Positions 1-8,991 of a stretch of 64,000 bases of DNA are shown here, one piece after another. This DNA comes from Caballeronia sp. M1242 (GTDB lineage Bacteria; Pseudomonadota; Gammaproteobacteria; Burkholderiales; Burkholderiaceae): assembly GCF_017220215.1 (NCBI RefSeq), contig NZ_CP071129.1, forward strand, positions 620,001-684,000, written 5' to 3'. The notes beneath the pieces were generated by a model that saw nothing but the letters and a program-made list of their open reading frames with translations, was not told where the DNA came from and made no database searches. Positions within the stretch are counted from its first letter, which is position 1. Every line of letters starts with the position of its first letter. The position numbers and the translations under genes are program-made.

Positions 1-476
1 AAGCCGCTGTCGATGAATACGTGCGCGATCATGGTCTGAATGCGTTCTACGAGAGCATCGACCTGCGCAAGAGCTGCTGCCATATCCGCAAGGTCGAGCC
101 GCTCAACCGCGCGCTCGCCGATGTCTCCGCGTGGGTCACGGGCCAGCGCCGCGAGCAGTCGGTGACGCGCGCCGAACTGCACGAGGAAGAGCACGACGCG
201 CCGCGCGGCATCGCGAAGTTCAATCCGCTCGCGGACTGGACCGAAGCGGACGTGTGGGACTACCTGAAAGCCTTCGACGTGCCGGTGAACCCGCTGCATG
301 CGCGCGGCTATCCGAGCATCGGCTGCGAGCCGTGCACGCGCGCCGTGCGCCCCGGCGAGGACAGCCGCGCGGGCCGCTGGTGGTGGGAATCGCGCGATAC
401 GAAGGAATGCGGTCTGCACATGACCAACATCAGCAGCATCAAGATCGTCCAGGAAGCGCCGAGCTCCGCGATCTGA
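1..476 (+). CDS. cysH: Assimilatory APS/PAPS reductase, C-terminal part
   Basis: Reduces activated sulfate (adenylyl sulfate or its 3'-phospho form) to sulfite in the cytoplasm during sulfate assimilation. The gene enters from the left edge; the reading frame (codons from base 3) is open before the first ATG at 21, so the N-terminal half lies outside. The visible part has the paired cysteines of KSCCHIRKVEPL, a later GCEPCTR motif, and the catalytic ECGLHM near the C-terminus. The CC plus CxxC arrangement is that of the [4Fe-4S] type reductases, which usually prefer adenylyl sulfate. cysD and cysN follow on the same strand, which supports the role. Substrate preference is inferred from the cluster motif only. 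Confidence 0.93.
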   Translation, partial: AAVDEYVRDHGLNAFYESIDLRKSCCHIRKVEPLNRALADVSAWVTGQRREQSVTRAELHEEEHDAPRGIAKFNPLADWTEADVWDYLKAFDVPVNPLHARGYPSIGCEPCTRAVRPGEDSRAGRWWWESRDTKECGLHMTNISSIKIVQEAPSSAI

Positions 477-556
477 CAAGGCGCACAGACGCCGCCTGAA
501 CCCTGTTACTGAACGCGGCTTGGCGAACCATGCCGCACAAAAAAGGATCGACGAAC

Positions 557-1519
557 ATGAGCACCACGCTCGACCCCAACGTCACCGCCCCGATCGTCAA
601 TCAGGCGACGCGGATGGACCACCTCGACTGGCTCGAAGCCGAGTCGATCCACATCCTGCGCGAACTCGTCGCGGAGTGCAGCAAGCCCGCGCTGCTGTTC
701 TCGGGCGGCAAGGATTCGGTCGTCGTGCTGGCGCTCGCGTTGAAGGCGTTCGGCCTCGGCGGCAACCGCAAGACGGTGCTGCCGTTCCCGCTCGTGCATA
801 TCGACACGGGCCACAACTTCCAGGAAGTCATCGACTTCCGCGACCGTCGCGCGGCCGAAATCGGCGCGGAACTGGTCGTCGGCCACGTCGAGGATTCGAT
901 CAAGAAGGGCACCGTGCGCCTGCGCCGCGAGACGGATTCGCGCAACGCCGCGCAAGCGGTCACGCTGCTCGAAACTATCGAGCAATACGGCTACACGGCG
1001 ATGATCGGCGGCGCGCGCCGCGACGAAGAGAAGGCGCGCGCGAAAGAGCGCATCTTCTCGTTCCGCGACGAATTCGGCCAGTGGGACCCGAAGGCGCAGC
1101 GCCCGGAACTGTGGAGCATCTACAACGCGCGTCTGCATGCGGGCGAGCATCTGCGCGTGTTCCCGATCTCGAACTGGACCGAGCTCGACGTGTGGCAGTA
1201 CATCGCGCGCGAGAAGCTCGAACTGCCGTCCATCTACTACGCGCACGATCGCGAAATCGTGCGTCGCAACGGGCTGCTCGTGCCGGTAACGCCGCTCACG
1301 CCGGTGCGCGAAGGCGAGACGCCGGAGATCGCGCAGGTGCGTTTCCGTACCGTCGGCGATATCAGCTGCACGTGCCCGGTGGCGAGCGACGCCGACGACG
1401 TCGAGAAGATCATCGCCGAAACGGCCGTGACCGAGATTACCGAGCGTGGCGCCACGCGCATGGACGACCAAGCGTCCGAAGCCGCGATGGAACAGCGCAA
1501 GAAGCAAGGCTATTTCTAA
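557..1519 (+). CDS. cysD: Sulfate adenylyltransferase subunit 2
   Basis: Small catalytic subunit of ATP sulfurylase; with CysN it makes adenylyl sulfate from sulfate and ATP. The product is 320 residues with the PP-loop SGGKDS at about residues 49-54, and it aligns by eye with CysD along its whole length (for example the DTGHNFQE and GGARRDEEKARAKER regions). I chose the ATG at 557, not an in-frame ATG at 530, because an AAGGA-like ribosome binding site lies about nine bases before it and the protein then starts like other CysD proteins. It lies 80 bases after cysH and 28 bases before cysN, so the three are probably one operon. Confidence 0.95.
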   Translation: MSTTLDPNVTAPIVNQATRMDHLDWLEAESIHILRELVAECSKPALLFSGGKDSVVVLALALKAFGLGGNRKTVLPFPLVHIDTGHNFQEVIDFRDRRAAEIGAELVVGHVEDSIKKGTVRLRRETDSRNAAQAVTLLETIEQYGYTAMIGGARRDEEKARAKERIFSFRDEFGQWDPKAQRPELWSIYNARLHAGEHLRVFPISNWTELDVWQYIAREKLELPSIYYAHDREIVRRNGLLVPVTPLTPVREGETPEIAQVRFRTVGDISCTCPVASDADDVEKIIAETAVTEITERGATRMDDQASEAAMEQRKKQGYF

Positions 1520-1547
1520 GCATCACGCTCCGAGGAACCAACGAATC

Positions 1548-2861
1548 ATGAGCATCTATCAAGCGGAAGACCTGGGCGTGTTGCGCTTCATCACGGCGGG
1601 CAGCGTCGACGACGGCAAGAGCACGTTGATCGGCCGCCTGCTGTACGACAGCAAGGCGGTTCTCTCGGACCAGTTGTCGGCCATCTCGCGCGCGAAAAAC
1701 AAGCGCACCGTCGGCGATGAAATCGACCTGTCGCTGTTGACCGACGGTCTCGAAGCCGAGCGCGAGCAGGGCATCACCATCGACGTCGCGTATCGCTACT
1801 TCGCGACCGCCAAGCGCAAGTTCATCATCGCGGACACGCCGGGCCACGAGCAATACACGCGCAACATGGTGACGGGCGCATCGACGGCGCACGCCGCGAT
1901 CATTCTCGTCGACGCGACGCGCGTCACGTTCGAAAACGGCGAAGCGCAACTGCTGCCGCAGACCAAGCGCCACAGCGCCATCGTGAAGCTGCTGGGCTTG
2001 CAGCACGTGATCGTCGCGATCAATAAAATGGATTTGGTCGAGTACAGCGAGACGCGCTTCAACGAGATTCGCGACGCGTATGTCGCGCTCGCGCGTCAAC
2101 TCGGTCTCGAGCATGTGCGCTTCGTGCCGGTGTCGGCGCTGAAGGGCGACAACATCGTGAGCGCGAGCGAGCGCATGCCGTGGTACGCGGGCGAGCCGCT
2201 GCTCGATCTGCTCGAATCGCTGCCGGTCGCGCAGCCGAACGAACAGGCGCTGCGATTCCCGGTGCAATGGGTCGCGCGTCAGGACGGCTCGCAGGCCGAC
2301 GACTTCCGCGGCTACATGGGCCGCGTCGAGGCGGGCGAGGTGCGCGTGGGCGATGCGATCAACGTGCTGCCGGCGAATCGCCAGGCGACGGTCGCGGAAA
2401 TCATCGCGCCGGTGCCGGGCGGCGTGGCGTCGGTGAATCGCGCGTTCGCGGGGCAGACGGTGACCATTCGTCTCACGGAAGACGTGGACGTGTCGCGCGG
2501 CGATACGTTCGTCCCGGCGACGGCTGCTGTGACTCCGGCGAAAAAGCTCGAAGCCGACCTGTGCTGGTTCGACGAAGAGCCGCTTTCGCCGCAGCGCAAG
2601 TATCTGCTGAAGCAGACGACCAACACCGTGTTCGCGCGCATCGGTGCGGTGAAAGAGGTGCTGGACGTGCACACGCTGTCGCACTCGGTGGACCGCACGA
2701 CGCTCGCGATGAACGACATCGGCCGCGTGGCGCTCACGCTGCAAAAGCCGATCGTGGCGGACGAGTACGATACGCATCAGGGCACCGGCGCGTTCGTGCT
2801 GATCGACGAGGCGACGCATCACACGGTTGCGGCCGGTATGATTCGCGAAATCGCGGCTTGA
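1548..2861 (+). CDS. cysN: Sulfate adenylyltransferase subunit 1 (GTPase)
   Basis: Regulatory GTPase subunit of ATP sulfurylase; GTP hydrolysis drives adenylyl sulfate formation by CysD. The 437-residue product is an EF-Tu-like GTPase with the P-loop GSVDDGKS at about 18-25, DTPGHE at about 96-101 and NKMD at about 159-162, followed by beta-barrel domains. There is no C-terminal APS kinase domain, so this is CysN and not the CysNC fusion. That fits a cysH product able to use adenylyl sulfate directly. The ORF is open further upstream, but the start at 1548 gives the normal MSIYQAEDLG-type N-terminus. It is followed by cobA with six bases between stop and the chosen start. Confidence 0.95.
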   Translation: MSIYQAEDLGVLRFITAGSVDDGKSTLIGRLLYDSKAVLSDQLSAISRAKNKRTVGDEIDLSLLTDGLEAEREQGITIDVAYRYFATAKRKFIIADTPGHEQYTRNMVTGASTAHAAIILVDATRVTFENGEAQLLPQTKRHSAIVKLLGLQHVIVAINKMDLVEYSETRFNEIRDAYVALARQLGLEHVRFVPVSALKGDNIVSASERMPWYAGEPLLDLLESLPVAQPNEQALRFPVQWVARQDGSQADDFRGYMGRVEAGEVRVGDAINVLPANRQATVAEIIAPVPGGVASVNRAFAGQTVTIRLTEDVDVSRGDTFVPATAAVTPAKKLEADLCWFDEEPLSPQRKYLLKQTTNTVFARIGAVKEVLDVHTLSHSVDRTTLAMNDIGRVALTLQKPIVADEYDTHQGTGAFVLIDEATHHTVAAGMIREIAA

Positions 2862-2867
2862 TGCTTG

Positions 2868-3644
2868 ATGACGGACGAAATGCACATGGGTAAGGTCTAT
2901 CTGATCGGAGCGGGACCGGGCGCGGCGGATCTGATCACCGTGCGCGGCATGCGCTTGCTCGAACAGGCGGATGTCGTGCTGCACGACGCGCTGATCGAGC
3001 CGGCGATGCTCGACTACGCGCCGAATGCGAAGCGGATCGCGGTCGGCAAGCGCTGCGGACAGCGGTCGACCGCCCAGCATTTCATCAACAAGCAGATCGT
3101 CGATGCGGCGCGCGAGCATGGCGTCGTCGTGCGGCTGAAGGGCGGCGATCCGATGCTCTTCGGCCGTGCTGACGAGGAGATGCGCGCGCTCGAAGCGGCT
3201 GGCATCGAGTACGAAGTGGTGCCGGGCATCACGGCGGCGCTCGCGAGTGCTGCGACGCTGCGGCGCTCGCTGACGTTGCGCGGCGTGTCGCGCAGTGTCG
3301 CGCTCGCCACGCACAGCCGCGCGGCGGACAGCGAGGACATTCGCGAGCAGGCGAAGGCCGATTCGCTCGTCTTCTACATGGGCCGCGACAGCGCGGCGGA
3401 TATCGCGCAGCAGTTGATCGACGCGGGGCGGCCGGGTTCGACGCCGGTGGCGATCGTGGAGGCGTGCAGCACGCCGCGCGAACGCACGCTCACGCTGACG
3501 CTCGCGCGCATGGCGCTCGGCGAGGCGCAGGCGTGGCTGGACCCGTCGCAGCCGAGTCTGTTGATGATCGGCGAGGCGTTCAAGGAAAGGGCGTCGGCGG
3601 GAAAGCCGAAGGTGCATCTTAAGGGGATGCAGGCGGCGGCTTAA
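2868..3644 (+). CDS. cobA: Uroporphyrinogen-III C-methyltransferase (SUMT)
   Basis: Transfers two methyl groups from S-adenosylmethionine to uroporphyrinogen III, giving precorrin-2, the shared precursor of siroheme and cobalamin. The product has the SUMT N-terminal motif VYLIGAGPGAADLIT, the GKRCGQ segment, VRLKGGDPMLFGR and the VVPGIT segment of the tetrapyrrole methylase fold. It lacks the dehydrogenase/chelatase domain of the CysG fusion. Possible starts are TTG 2865, ATG 2868, ATG 2880 and ATG 2886; none has a strong ribosome binding site, and 2886 would begin directly at the conserved domain. Its place at the end of the cys operon suggests siroheme supply for sulfite reductase. A B12 locus lies 13 kb away and could draw on the same precursor. 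Confidence 0.92.
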   Translation: MTDEMHMGKVYLIGAGPGAADLITVRGMRLLEQADVVLHDALIEPAMLDYAPNAKRIAVGKRCGQRSTAQHFINKQIVDAAREHGVVVRLKGGDPMLFGRADEEMRALEAAGIEYEVVPGITAALASAATLRRSLTLRGVSRSVALATHSRAADSEDIREQAKADSLVFYMGRDSAADIAQQLIDAGRPGSTPVAIVEACSTPRERTLTLTLARMALGEAQAWLDPSQPSLLMIGEAFKERASAGKPKVHLKGMQAAA

Positions 3645-3656
3645 GTTGTGGGGACG

Positions 3657-4055
3657 CTAGCCGGCTGAGGAGACGCGGGTTCGCTTATGCCGCAGAGCGC
3701 CGACATATCGACTTTTTGTTGTCGCCGCGGACGTCTTTGCGCCGCTTCTTGAGAACGAGACAGCTTCGGCTTCCAATCGCGCTTCGACGCCGACCAACTC
3801 ATCCCGCAAGCTGAGCAGGTCGTTCTGCAGGCGAGTCATTTCCTGCAACTTCTGGCTAAGGTCGCCGATCACCACATGCTGTTCATCCCGCCAGATCTCG
3901 GACAGTGATGCCGTCTGCGTGGCCGGGCGACAAGCCTCTAACCGCGCTACCTGTCTTCGAAAGAAATAAGCGACGCTCCAAACCGTCAAAAGCGTGACGC
4001 TAGCGATAACGAAGACGCCGTAGCCTTGCCGAAGCGATGCCAGAATATCGATCAT
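3657..4055 (-). CDS. Unrecognised protein: one membrane segment plus coiled coil
   Basis: I do not recognise this 132-residue protein. Residues about 11-32 form one hydrophobic helix near the N-terminus. The middle, about 60-100, has a heptad-like pattern (LSQKLQEMTRLQNDLLSLR) expected of a coiled coil, and the C-terminus is basic. The start overlaps the stop of the upstream membrane gene by four bases (ATGA at 4052-4055), so the two are very likely co-translated. It ends only 12 bases from the cobA stop on the other strand. Base composition is less GC-rich than in the neighbours, which hints at acquired DNA. Role unknown. Confidence 0.7.
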   Translation of the reverse strand: MIDILASLRQGYGVFVIASVTLLTVWSVAYFFRRQVARLEACRPATQTASLSEIWRDEQHVVIGDLSQKLQEMTRLQNDLLSLRDELVGVEARLEAEAVSFSRSGAKTSAATTKSRYVGALRHKRTRVSSAG

Positions 4056-4486
4056 GTCGTCAGACGTTTAATTTCGGACAAGCCGACCGTTAGAAAATAA
4101 TACACGACCGCGACGGTCTTGGCCGCTCCCCAACCGAACAGGGAGAAGGGTATGCCAATGTCCTGAACCTCGGACAACGAGGCGCCCAGCATGCGGTGCC
4201 AGAGAGGCATCCCTCCCACCGCCAGACTCGCCGCAACGGCGATGAGCGCAACGTCGCACCGGTATCGGAACTTGTCGACGGGCGTCGCGCAGAGTCCTGG
4301 CGCAGCCCCGACGAGACAAAGCGGGATGAGCATTGCAATGGAACTGAGCATGAGTCCCGGCGGAAGAAACGCTGCCGGGCTTCTTTCTTTCATTGCCTGG
4401 TGCACAGTGAGTTCGAAAACGCCGAGCCAGAAGGGCAGCGTGTACGTGAAGACTCGGACGAAGCAGTTGTAAAGCAAACGTTCCAT
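4052..4486 (-). CDS. Unrecognised small multi-pass membrane protein
   Basis: Not recognised. The 144-residue product shows about four hydrophobic stretches (around 13-30, 42-66, 78-93 and 116-136) joined by short loops, so it is likely an inner-membrane protein. It is the first gene of a two-gene unit with the coiled-coil protein downstream (4 bp overlap). The unit sits between cobA and cbiX, genes that act in one pathway, so it looks like an insertion. Its codons are less GC-biased than the surrounding genes: a 60-base sample near 4081 is about 57% GC. No signal peptide cleavage site or catalytic motif is visible. Confidence 0.68.
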   Translation of the reverse strand: MERLLYNCFVRVFTYTLPFWLGVFELTVHQAMKERSPAAFLPPGLMLSSIAMLIPLCLVGAAPGLCATPVDKFRYRCDVALIAVAASLAVGGMPLWHRMLGASLSEVQDIGIPFSLFGWGAAKTVAVVYYFLTVGLSEIKRLTT

Positions 4487-4640
4487 GCGAGTAGGGAACA
4501 GTGATCAGAAACGGCTGTTTCGTCGACGCAGTGATAACGTCGACATCTGGTAGTCGATCCTAGCATCGTCTGCATCCCTAAATAACTGCCGCAATCCGAA
4601 TCTTTCCTTGATCGCGCTAAGAGCGGCGGTTAAGGCGGCC

Positions 4641-5006
4641 TTAAGTCTGCTTCAAGCAATATCGAGCCACCGCATCCAGCACCGCATCATCCTCGCCGAC
4701 CGCCGTCGCGCAGTGGATGACCACACCCGGATGCGCCTCCCGGCACTTCGCCACCACTTCGGGCAAATCCCGCCGCACGTGCCCGCCTTGCCCGAAGAAC
4801 ACCGGAACGACGGTGATCGCATCACACCCGTCCGAAGCTTGCGCGGCGACCGCTGCGGGCAAATCCGGCGTCATCAATTCGAGAAACGCGAGCGATACCG
4901 GATCGCCCCGCAACGCGCGCAGCTTCACGGCGAGGCGTTCGAACGGCTCAGCCCAGCGCGGATCGCGCGCGCCGTGTCCGAAGAGGATGATGCCGTGTCT
5001 GCCCAT
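4641..5006 (-). CDS. cbiX: Sirohydrochlorin chelatase, short CbiX type
   Basis: Inserts a metal into sirohydrochlorin. The 121-residue length matches the single-domain CbiX/SirB family. FGHGARDPRW near the N-terminus carries the predicted metal-binding histidine, and GQGGHVRRDLP in the middle carries the second. In genomes with cysH-cysDN-cobA operons this protein is usually the ferrochelatase of siroheme synthesis. The B12 genes elsewhere in this window make a cobaltochelatase role possible too, and sequence alone does not decide. The gene starts 25 bases after the lptG stop, so it may be read from the lptF-lptG transcript. A 15-base near-palindrome overlaps its stop codon. Confidence 0.88.
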   Translation of the reverse strand: MGRHGIILFGHGARDPRWAEPFERLAVKLRALRGDPVSLAFLELMTPDLPAAVAAQASDGCDAITVVPVFFGQGGHVRRDLPEVVAKCREAHPGVVIHCATAVGEDDAVLDAVARYCLKQT

Positions 5007-5031
5007 CGCGTTGTCCTCCGCTAAGCGGCCG

Positions 5032-6180
5032 TCAGTGCCGCTCGACCCATTTGAGACCCAGCAAGCCGATTGCCAGGTATGCCAGCGCCGGCGCCGCCGC
5101 CGTAATCGGCGCGGGCCATGTGTTCAGCGTGCCGATATGCGAGAACAGCGTATTGAACAACTGGAAGCTCATGCCGATCATGATGCCGCCGAACACCTTC
5201 ACGCCCACCACGCCCGCGCGCGTATGCAGATACGCGAACGGCAGCGACAGCACCAGCATCACGAATACCGCGAACGGATACAAAATCTTGCGCCAGAACG
5301 CGATCTGATACCGCTGCGTGTCCTGATGATTCTCCGTCAAGTGCTGGATATAGCGGAAGAGATTGAACATCGACATGCGATCCGGCGACACCAGCAGCAC
5401 CGAAAGAATCTGCGGCGTCAGCTCGGAGCGCAGCGAGAACTGCGGCAGTGTCGTCTCCTTCGCGCGATACACGGGGTTGAGCGCGTCGCCGGCGTTCGCG
5501 CTCTGCGGTTGCGCATCGACCAGTTGCGTCTCCGTTACGCCCGTCAGCTTCCAGTGGCCCGGCGGCTGATACACGCCGCTTTTCGCAATGCGCACGCTCG
5601 AAAGCCGGAACTTCGAATCGAATTCGTAGATGCGCACGTTGGCGATCGTCGTATCCGGGTTCAGCGTGCCGACATTGACGAAGCGCGTCACCTGTTCGCC
5701 GTTTTCCTTCGCGGAGAGCGTGTCCTTCACCCACACGCCCGACTCGAAATTCGACGACACGGACGAGCCGAGCGCCTCCAGCCGCACGCGCTCGGACAAT
5801 TGATCCGCATACGGCCCGACCACTTCGCCGATGATGTACGTCACCAGCACGAGCGGCACGCCGATCTTCAGCAGGGAGCGCAGCGCCGCGCCGGTCGAGA
5901 GCCCCGACACGCGAAAGATGGTGAACTCGGAGGCCGCCGCCATCTGCGCGAACACGTAGATGGCGGAAATGAGCGCGGCGACCGGAATGATTTCGTAGAA
6001 GCGCGAAGGCGTCTGCAAGGCCACGCGCAGCACCGCGAGCGTGAACTTGTAGTTGCCGTGCCCGACCGTGTTCAGTTCGTTGATCAGATCGAAGAAGAAG
6101 AACAGGCCCGAGAACGCGAACAGAATGAAGATGAAGGCGAGGTAAATCTGGCGCGCGAAGTATCGTTCGTAGATGCGCAT
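5032..6180 (-). CDS. lptG: LPS export permease LptG
   Basis: Inner-membrane subunit of the LptB2FGC transporter, which extracts lipopolysaccharide from the inner membrane and pushes it along the Lpt bridge. The 382-residue product has the YjgP/YjgQ family pattern: membrane helices at the N-terminus (starting MRIYERYFARQIYLAF), a large periplasmic beta-jellyroll domain, then three C-terminal helices. I chose the ATG at 6180 because the longer open frame adds an arginine/cysteine-rich stretch unlike the family, and because lptF ends four bases upstream. The pair is clearly one operon. Confidence 0.93.
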   Translation of the reverse strand: MRIYERYFARQIYLAFIFILFAFSGLFFFFDLINELNTVGHGNYKFTLAVLRVALQTPSRFYEIIPVAALISAIYVFAQMAAASEFTIFRVSGLSTGAALRSLLKIGVPLVLVTYIIGEVVGPYADQLSERVRLEALGSSVSSNFESGVWVKDTLSAKENGEQVTRFVNVGTLNPDTTIANVRIYEFDSKFRLSSVRIAKSGVYQPPGHWKLTGVTETQLVDAQPQSANAGDALNPVYRAKETTLPQFSLRSELTPQILSVLLVSPDRMSMFNLFRYIQHLTENHQDTQRYQIAFWRKILYPFAVFVMLVLSLPFAYLHTRAGVVGVKVFGGIMIGMSFQLFNTLFSHIGTLNTWPAPITAAAPALAYLAIGLLGLKWVERH

Positions 6181-6184
6181 GGGC

Positions 6185-7282
6185 TCAGGCTCCCTTCGAG
6201 CGCGTGAAACTCGCTCGCGTGAAGAGCGGCCGGTTGCGCACGCGCAGCCAGAAGATGAACGCGACGAGCGCGAGCACCAGCACATGCAGCCCGACAATGC
6301 CGACGCCGAACGAGAGCTTGCCCTGTTCGATCCACGACTGCACGACGTTCAGCAAGTTCGAGTACGTGAGATAGATCAGCACGGCCATCACGAGATTGAT
6401 GGTCCGGCTGCGGCGCGGGTTCTGATAAGACAGCGGAATGGCGAGCAGCATCAGGTTGATGGCGATGAGCGGCAGGCCCATGCGCCAGGCGAATTCCGCG
6501 AGGTTTTCCTTGGTCGGATTAGCGAGAAGATCGGGCGTGGAGATGCCGGTCGTGGTCGGCGTATTGACCACTTGATGGCTCATGATCTTCACGCCATACC
6601 GCGCGAACTCCGTGATGCGGAAGTTCGGCTGGCCGGGCGTGCCGTCGTAGCGCCGTCCGTCTTCCAGCACAATGAAGCGGTCGCCGTCCGCGCGCGTTTC
6701 CGTGTGGCCGTTCTTCGACACGATCACGTTGACCTTGCCGCCTTCGGTGCTCGTGACGAACACGTTTTCCACGTGCCCCTGATCCGGCGACATCTTCTCG
6801 ATGAAGAACACGCGATGGCTCGACGGCGACTCGCGAAACTGGCCGGGCGCGAGCAGCGACACTTCGTCGCGCTGCTGAAAACGCGCCTTGATGAGCTTGC
6901 TTTGCTGGTTCGACCACGGCCAGCCGATGAACGCGAAGAAGATGATGAGAATGATGATCGGCGTGGAGAAAACGGCGATCGGCTTGATGAGCTGGGTCTG
7001 GCTCACGCCCGAGGCGAGCCACACGACCATCTCCGAATCGCGATACCAGCGCGTGAGCACGAAAAGAATCGAGACGAAGAGCGTCACGATCAGCATGACG
7101 GCGAGATAGCCGATGACGGTGAGCCCGATCAGCACGACGACATCGCGCGGGTCGACCTGACCTTGAGCCGCGAAGCCGACGATGCGGATCATCATCGTCG
7201 TGAGCATGATCGTGAGCAGCACCATGAATACGGCGCCGGCCGTATACGCGAGTTCGCGCTGCAGGGAGCGTTCGAAGATCAT
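6185..7282 (-). CDS. lptF: LPS export permease LptF
   Basis: Partner of LptG in the lipopolysaccharide export ABC transporter. The 365-residue product begins MIFERSLQRELAYTAG, as LptF proteins do. It has helices near residues 12-35, 53-75 and 100-120, then a periplasmic domain and three C-terminal helices. It is the first gene of lptF-lptG, with only four bases between them. It diverges from pepA, the arrangement common in many Proteobacteria. A promoter would have to lie within the 160 bases up to the pepA start. Confidence 0.94.
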   Translation of the reverse strand: MIFERSLQRELAYTAGAVFMVLLTIMLTTMMIRIVGFAAQGQVDPRDVVVLIGLTVIGYLAVMLIVTLFVSILFVLTRWYRDSEMVVWLASGVSQTQLIKPIAVFSTPIIILIIFFAFIGWPWSNQQSKLIKARFQQRDEVSLLAPGQFRESPSSHRVFFIEKMSPDQGHVENVFVTSTEGGKVNVIVSKNGHTETRADGDRFIVLEDGRRYDGTPGQPNFRITEFARYGVKIMSHQVVNTPTTTGISTPDLLANPTKENLAEFAWRMGLPLIAINLMLLAIPLSYQNPRRSRTINLVMAVLIYLTYSNLLNVVQSWIEQGKLSFGVGIVGLHVLVLALVAFIFWLRVRNRPLFTRASFTRSKGA

Positions 7283-7367
7283 TGATTTCTGCTTGAGGCC
7301 GGCGGCGATGCGGCTACGCGTTGACTGACCCGGGAAACGCAGCTTCGTTCCCCGGCGCCGCGAGCCT

Positions 7368-7397
7368 GTGACCGCCGCGGTAAAAATAGCGGATAAT
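7368..7397 (+). promoter_or_regulatory. Candidate sigma-70 promoter of pepA
   Basis: GATAAT at 7392-7397 resembles a -10 box and GTGACC at 7368-7373 a weak -35 box with 18 bases between. They lie about 46 bases before the pepA start in the divergent lptF/pepA gap. Matched by eye only. Confidence 0.3.
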
Positions 7398-7442
7398 TGC
7401 GGCTTTCATCCTTCAGCCTGGATTTTACCGAGGATAAGCGCG

Positions 7443-8984
7443 ATGGACTTTAGCATAAAAGCCTGTGATTGGAGCAAAGGCGAGTCAAATGGTTTCCTGA
7501 CCGGAAAGGCCGATGTCGTGGTGCTCGGCGTCTTCGAAGCGCAGACGCTCTCGGGCGCGGCCCTCGCCTTGGATCTCGCGACGAAAGGCTTGATTTCGCG
7601 CATCGTGAAGGCAGGCGACATGAACGGTCGCGCGGGCACCACGCTGCTGGTGCCGGAAGTCACGGGCATCGGCGCGGCGCGCGTGCTGCTCGTCGGCCTC
7701 GGCAAGCAGGACGCCTTTAATCAGAAAGCGTATGGCGAAGCGGTTCGCGCCGCGTGGCGCCTCATTCTCGGCACGAAGATCGCGCAAGTCACGTTCACGC
7801 TCGCGCAACTGCCCATCCAGGAGCGCAGCGGCGACTGGGCGGTGCGCGCCGCCATCCTCGCGCTGCGTGAACTTACCTACAAGTTCACGCAGATGAAGAG
7901 CAAGCCCGAAAACGGCGCGCGCTCGCTGAAGAAGATCGTCTTCAGCATCGACGCAGCGGACGAGAAAGCCGGCCGCACCGCGATCAAGCAGAGCGTCGCG
8001 ATCGCGAACGGCATGGACCTGACGCGCGATCTCGGCAATCTGCCGCCGAACGTCTGCACGCCGACCTATCTGGGCCAGACCGCGAAGCAGCTCGGCCGCG
8101 ACTGGAAGCTGAAAGTAGACGTGCTCGGCCTCAAGCAGATCGAGGCGCTCAACATGGGCTCGTTCCTTTCCGTGGCGAAGGGCTCGGTGCAGCCGCCGCA
8201 GTTCATCGTCATGCAGTATCAGGGCGCGGGCGCGGCTTCGGGCGAATCGGGCAAGGGCAAGAACAAGAACGCGCCGATCGTGCTCGTGGGCAAGGGCATC
8301 ACGTTCGATTCGGGCGGCATCTCGATCAAGCCCGGCGAGGCAATGGACGAGATGAAGTACGACATGTGCGGCGCGGGCTCGGTCTTCGGCACTATGCGCG
8401 CCGTCGCCGAAATGGGCCTGAAGCTGAACGTGATCGGCATCGTGCCGACGTGCGAGAACATGCCTGCGGGCAACGCGCTGAAACCGGGCGACATCGTCAC
8501 CGCGATGAACGGCACGACCATCGAAGTGCTGAACACGGACGCCGAAGGCCGCCTCATTCTGTGCGATGCGCTCACTTACGCAGACCGCTTCAAGCCGGCT
8601 GCGGTCGTCGATATCGCCACGCTGACGGGCGCGTGCATCATCGCGCTCGGCCATCACAACACCGGCCTCTTCTCGAAAGACGACGCGCTCGCGGGCGAAC
8701 TGCTCGACGCATCGCGCGAGGCGGTCGATCCGGCGTGGCGTCTGCCGCTCGACGAGGAGTATCAGGATCAGCTCAAGTCGAATTTCGCGGATGTCGCGAA
8801 CATCGGCGGGCGTCCGGCGGGCAGCGTGACGGCGGCGTGCTTCCTGTCGCGCTTCGCGCAGAACTATCCGTGGGCGCATCTGGATATCGCCGGGACCGCG
8901 TGGAAGAGCGGGGCGGCGAAGGGCGCGACCGGACGTCCGGTGCCGCTCCTCTCGCAGTTCCTGATCGACCGCGCGGGGCAGTGA
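7443..8984 (+). CDS. pepA: Leucyl aminopeptidase PepA
   Basis: Cytosolic M17 metallo-aminopeptidase that removes N-terminal residues from peptides; the E. coli homologue also binds DNA. The 513-residue length is normal for the family. The M17 signature NTDAEGRL begins at about residue 364, preceded by [10 protein letters not shown] with metal and catalytic residues. An open frame exists upstream, but ATG 7443 gives the usual N-terminus (MDFSIKA) and lies behind a GAGGATAAG-like ribosome binding stretch. It is followed by holC seven bases later, a pairing typical of Proteobacteria. Confidence 0.95.
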   Translation: MDFSIKACDWSKGESNGFLTGKADVVVLGVFEAQTLSGAALALDLATKGLISRIVKAGDMNGRAGTTLLVPEVTGIGAARVLLVGLGKQDAFNQKAYGEAVRAAWRLILGTKIAQVTFTLAQLPIQERSGDWAVRAAILALRELTYKFTQMKSKPENGARSLKKIVFSIDAADEKAGRTAIKQSVAIANGMDLTRDLGNLPPNVCTPTYLGQTAKQLGRDWKLKVDVLGLKQIEALNMGSFLSVAKGSVQPPQFIVMQYQGAGAASGESGKGKNKNAPIVLVGKGITFDSGGISIKPGEAMDEMKYDMCGAGSVFGTMRAVAEMGLKLNVIGIVPTCENMPAGNALKPGDIVTAMNGTTIEVLNTDAEGRLILCDALTYADRFKPAAVVDIATLTGACIIALGHHNTGLFSKDDALAGELLDASREAVDPAWRLPLDEEYQDQLKSNFADVANIGGRPAGSVTAACFLSRFAQNYPWAHLDIAGTAWKSGAAKGATGRPVPLLSQFLIDRAGQ

Positions 8985-8991
8985 TCGCGCC

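Noticed and set aside
1437..3617. A 726-codon open frame on the minus strand
   Set aside because: It lies opposite cysN and cobA, is very rich in Arg and His, and has no domain or ribosome binding site. It is an antisense shadow of high-GC codon use.
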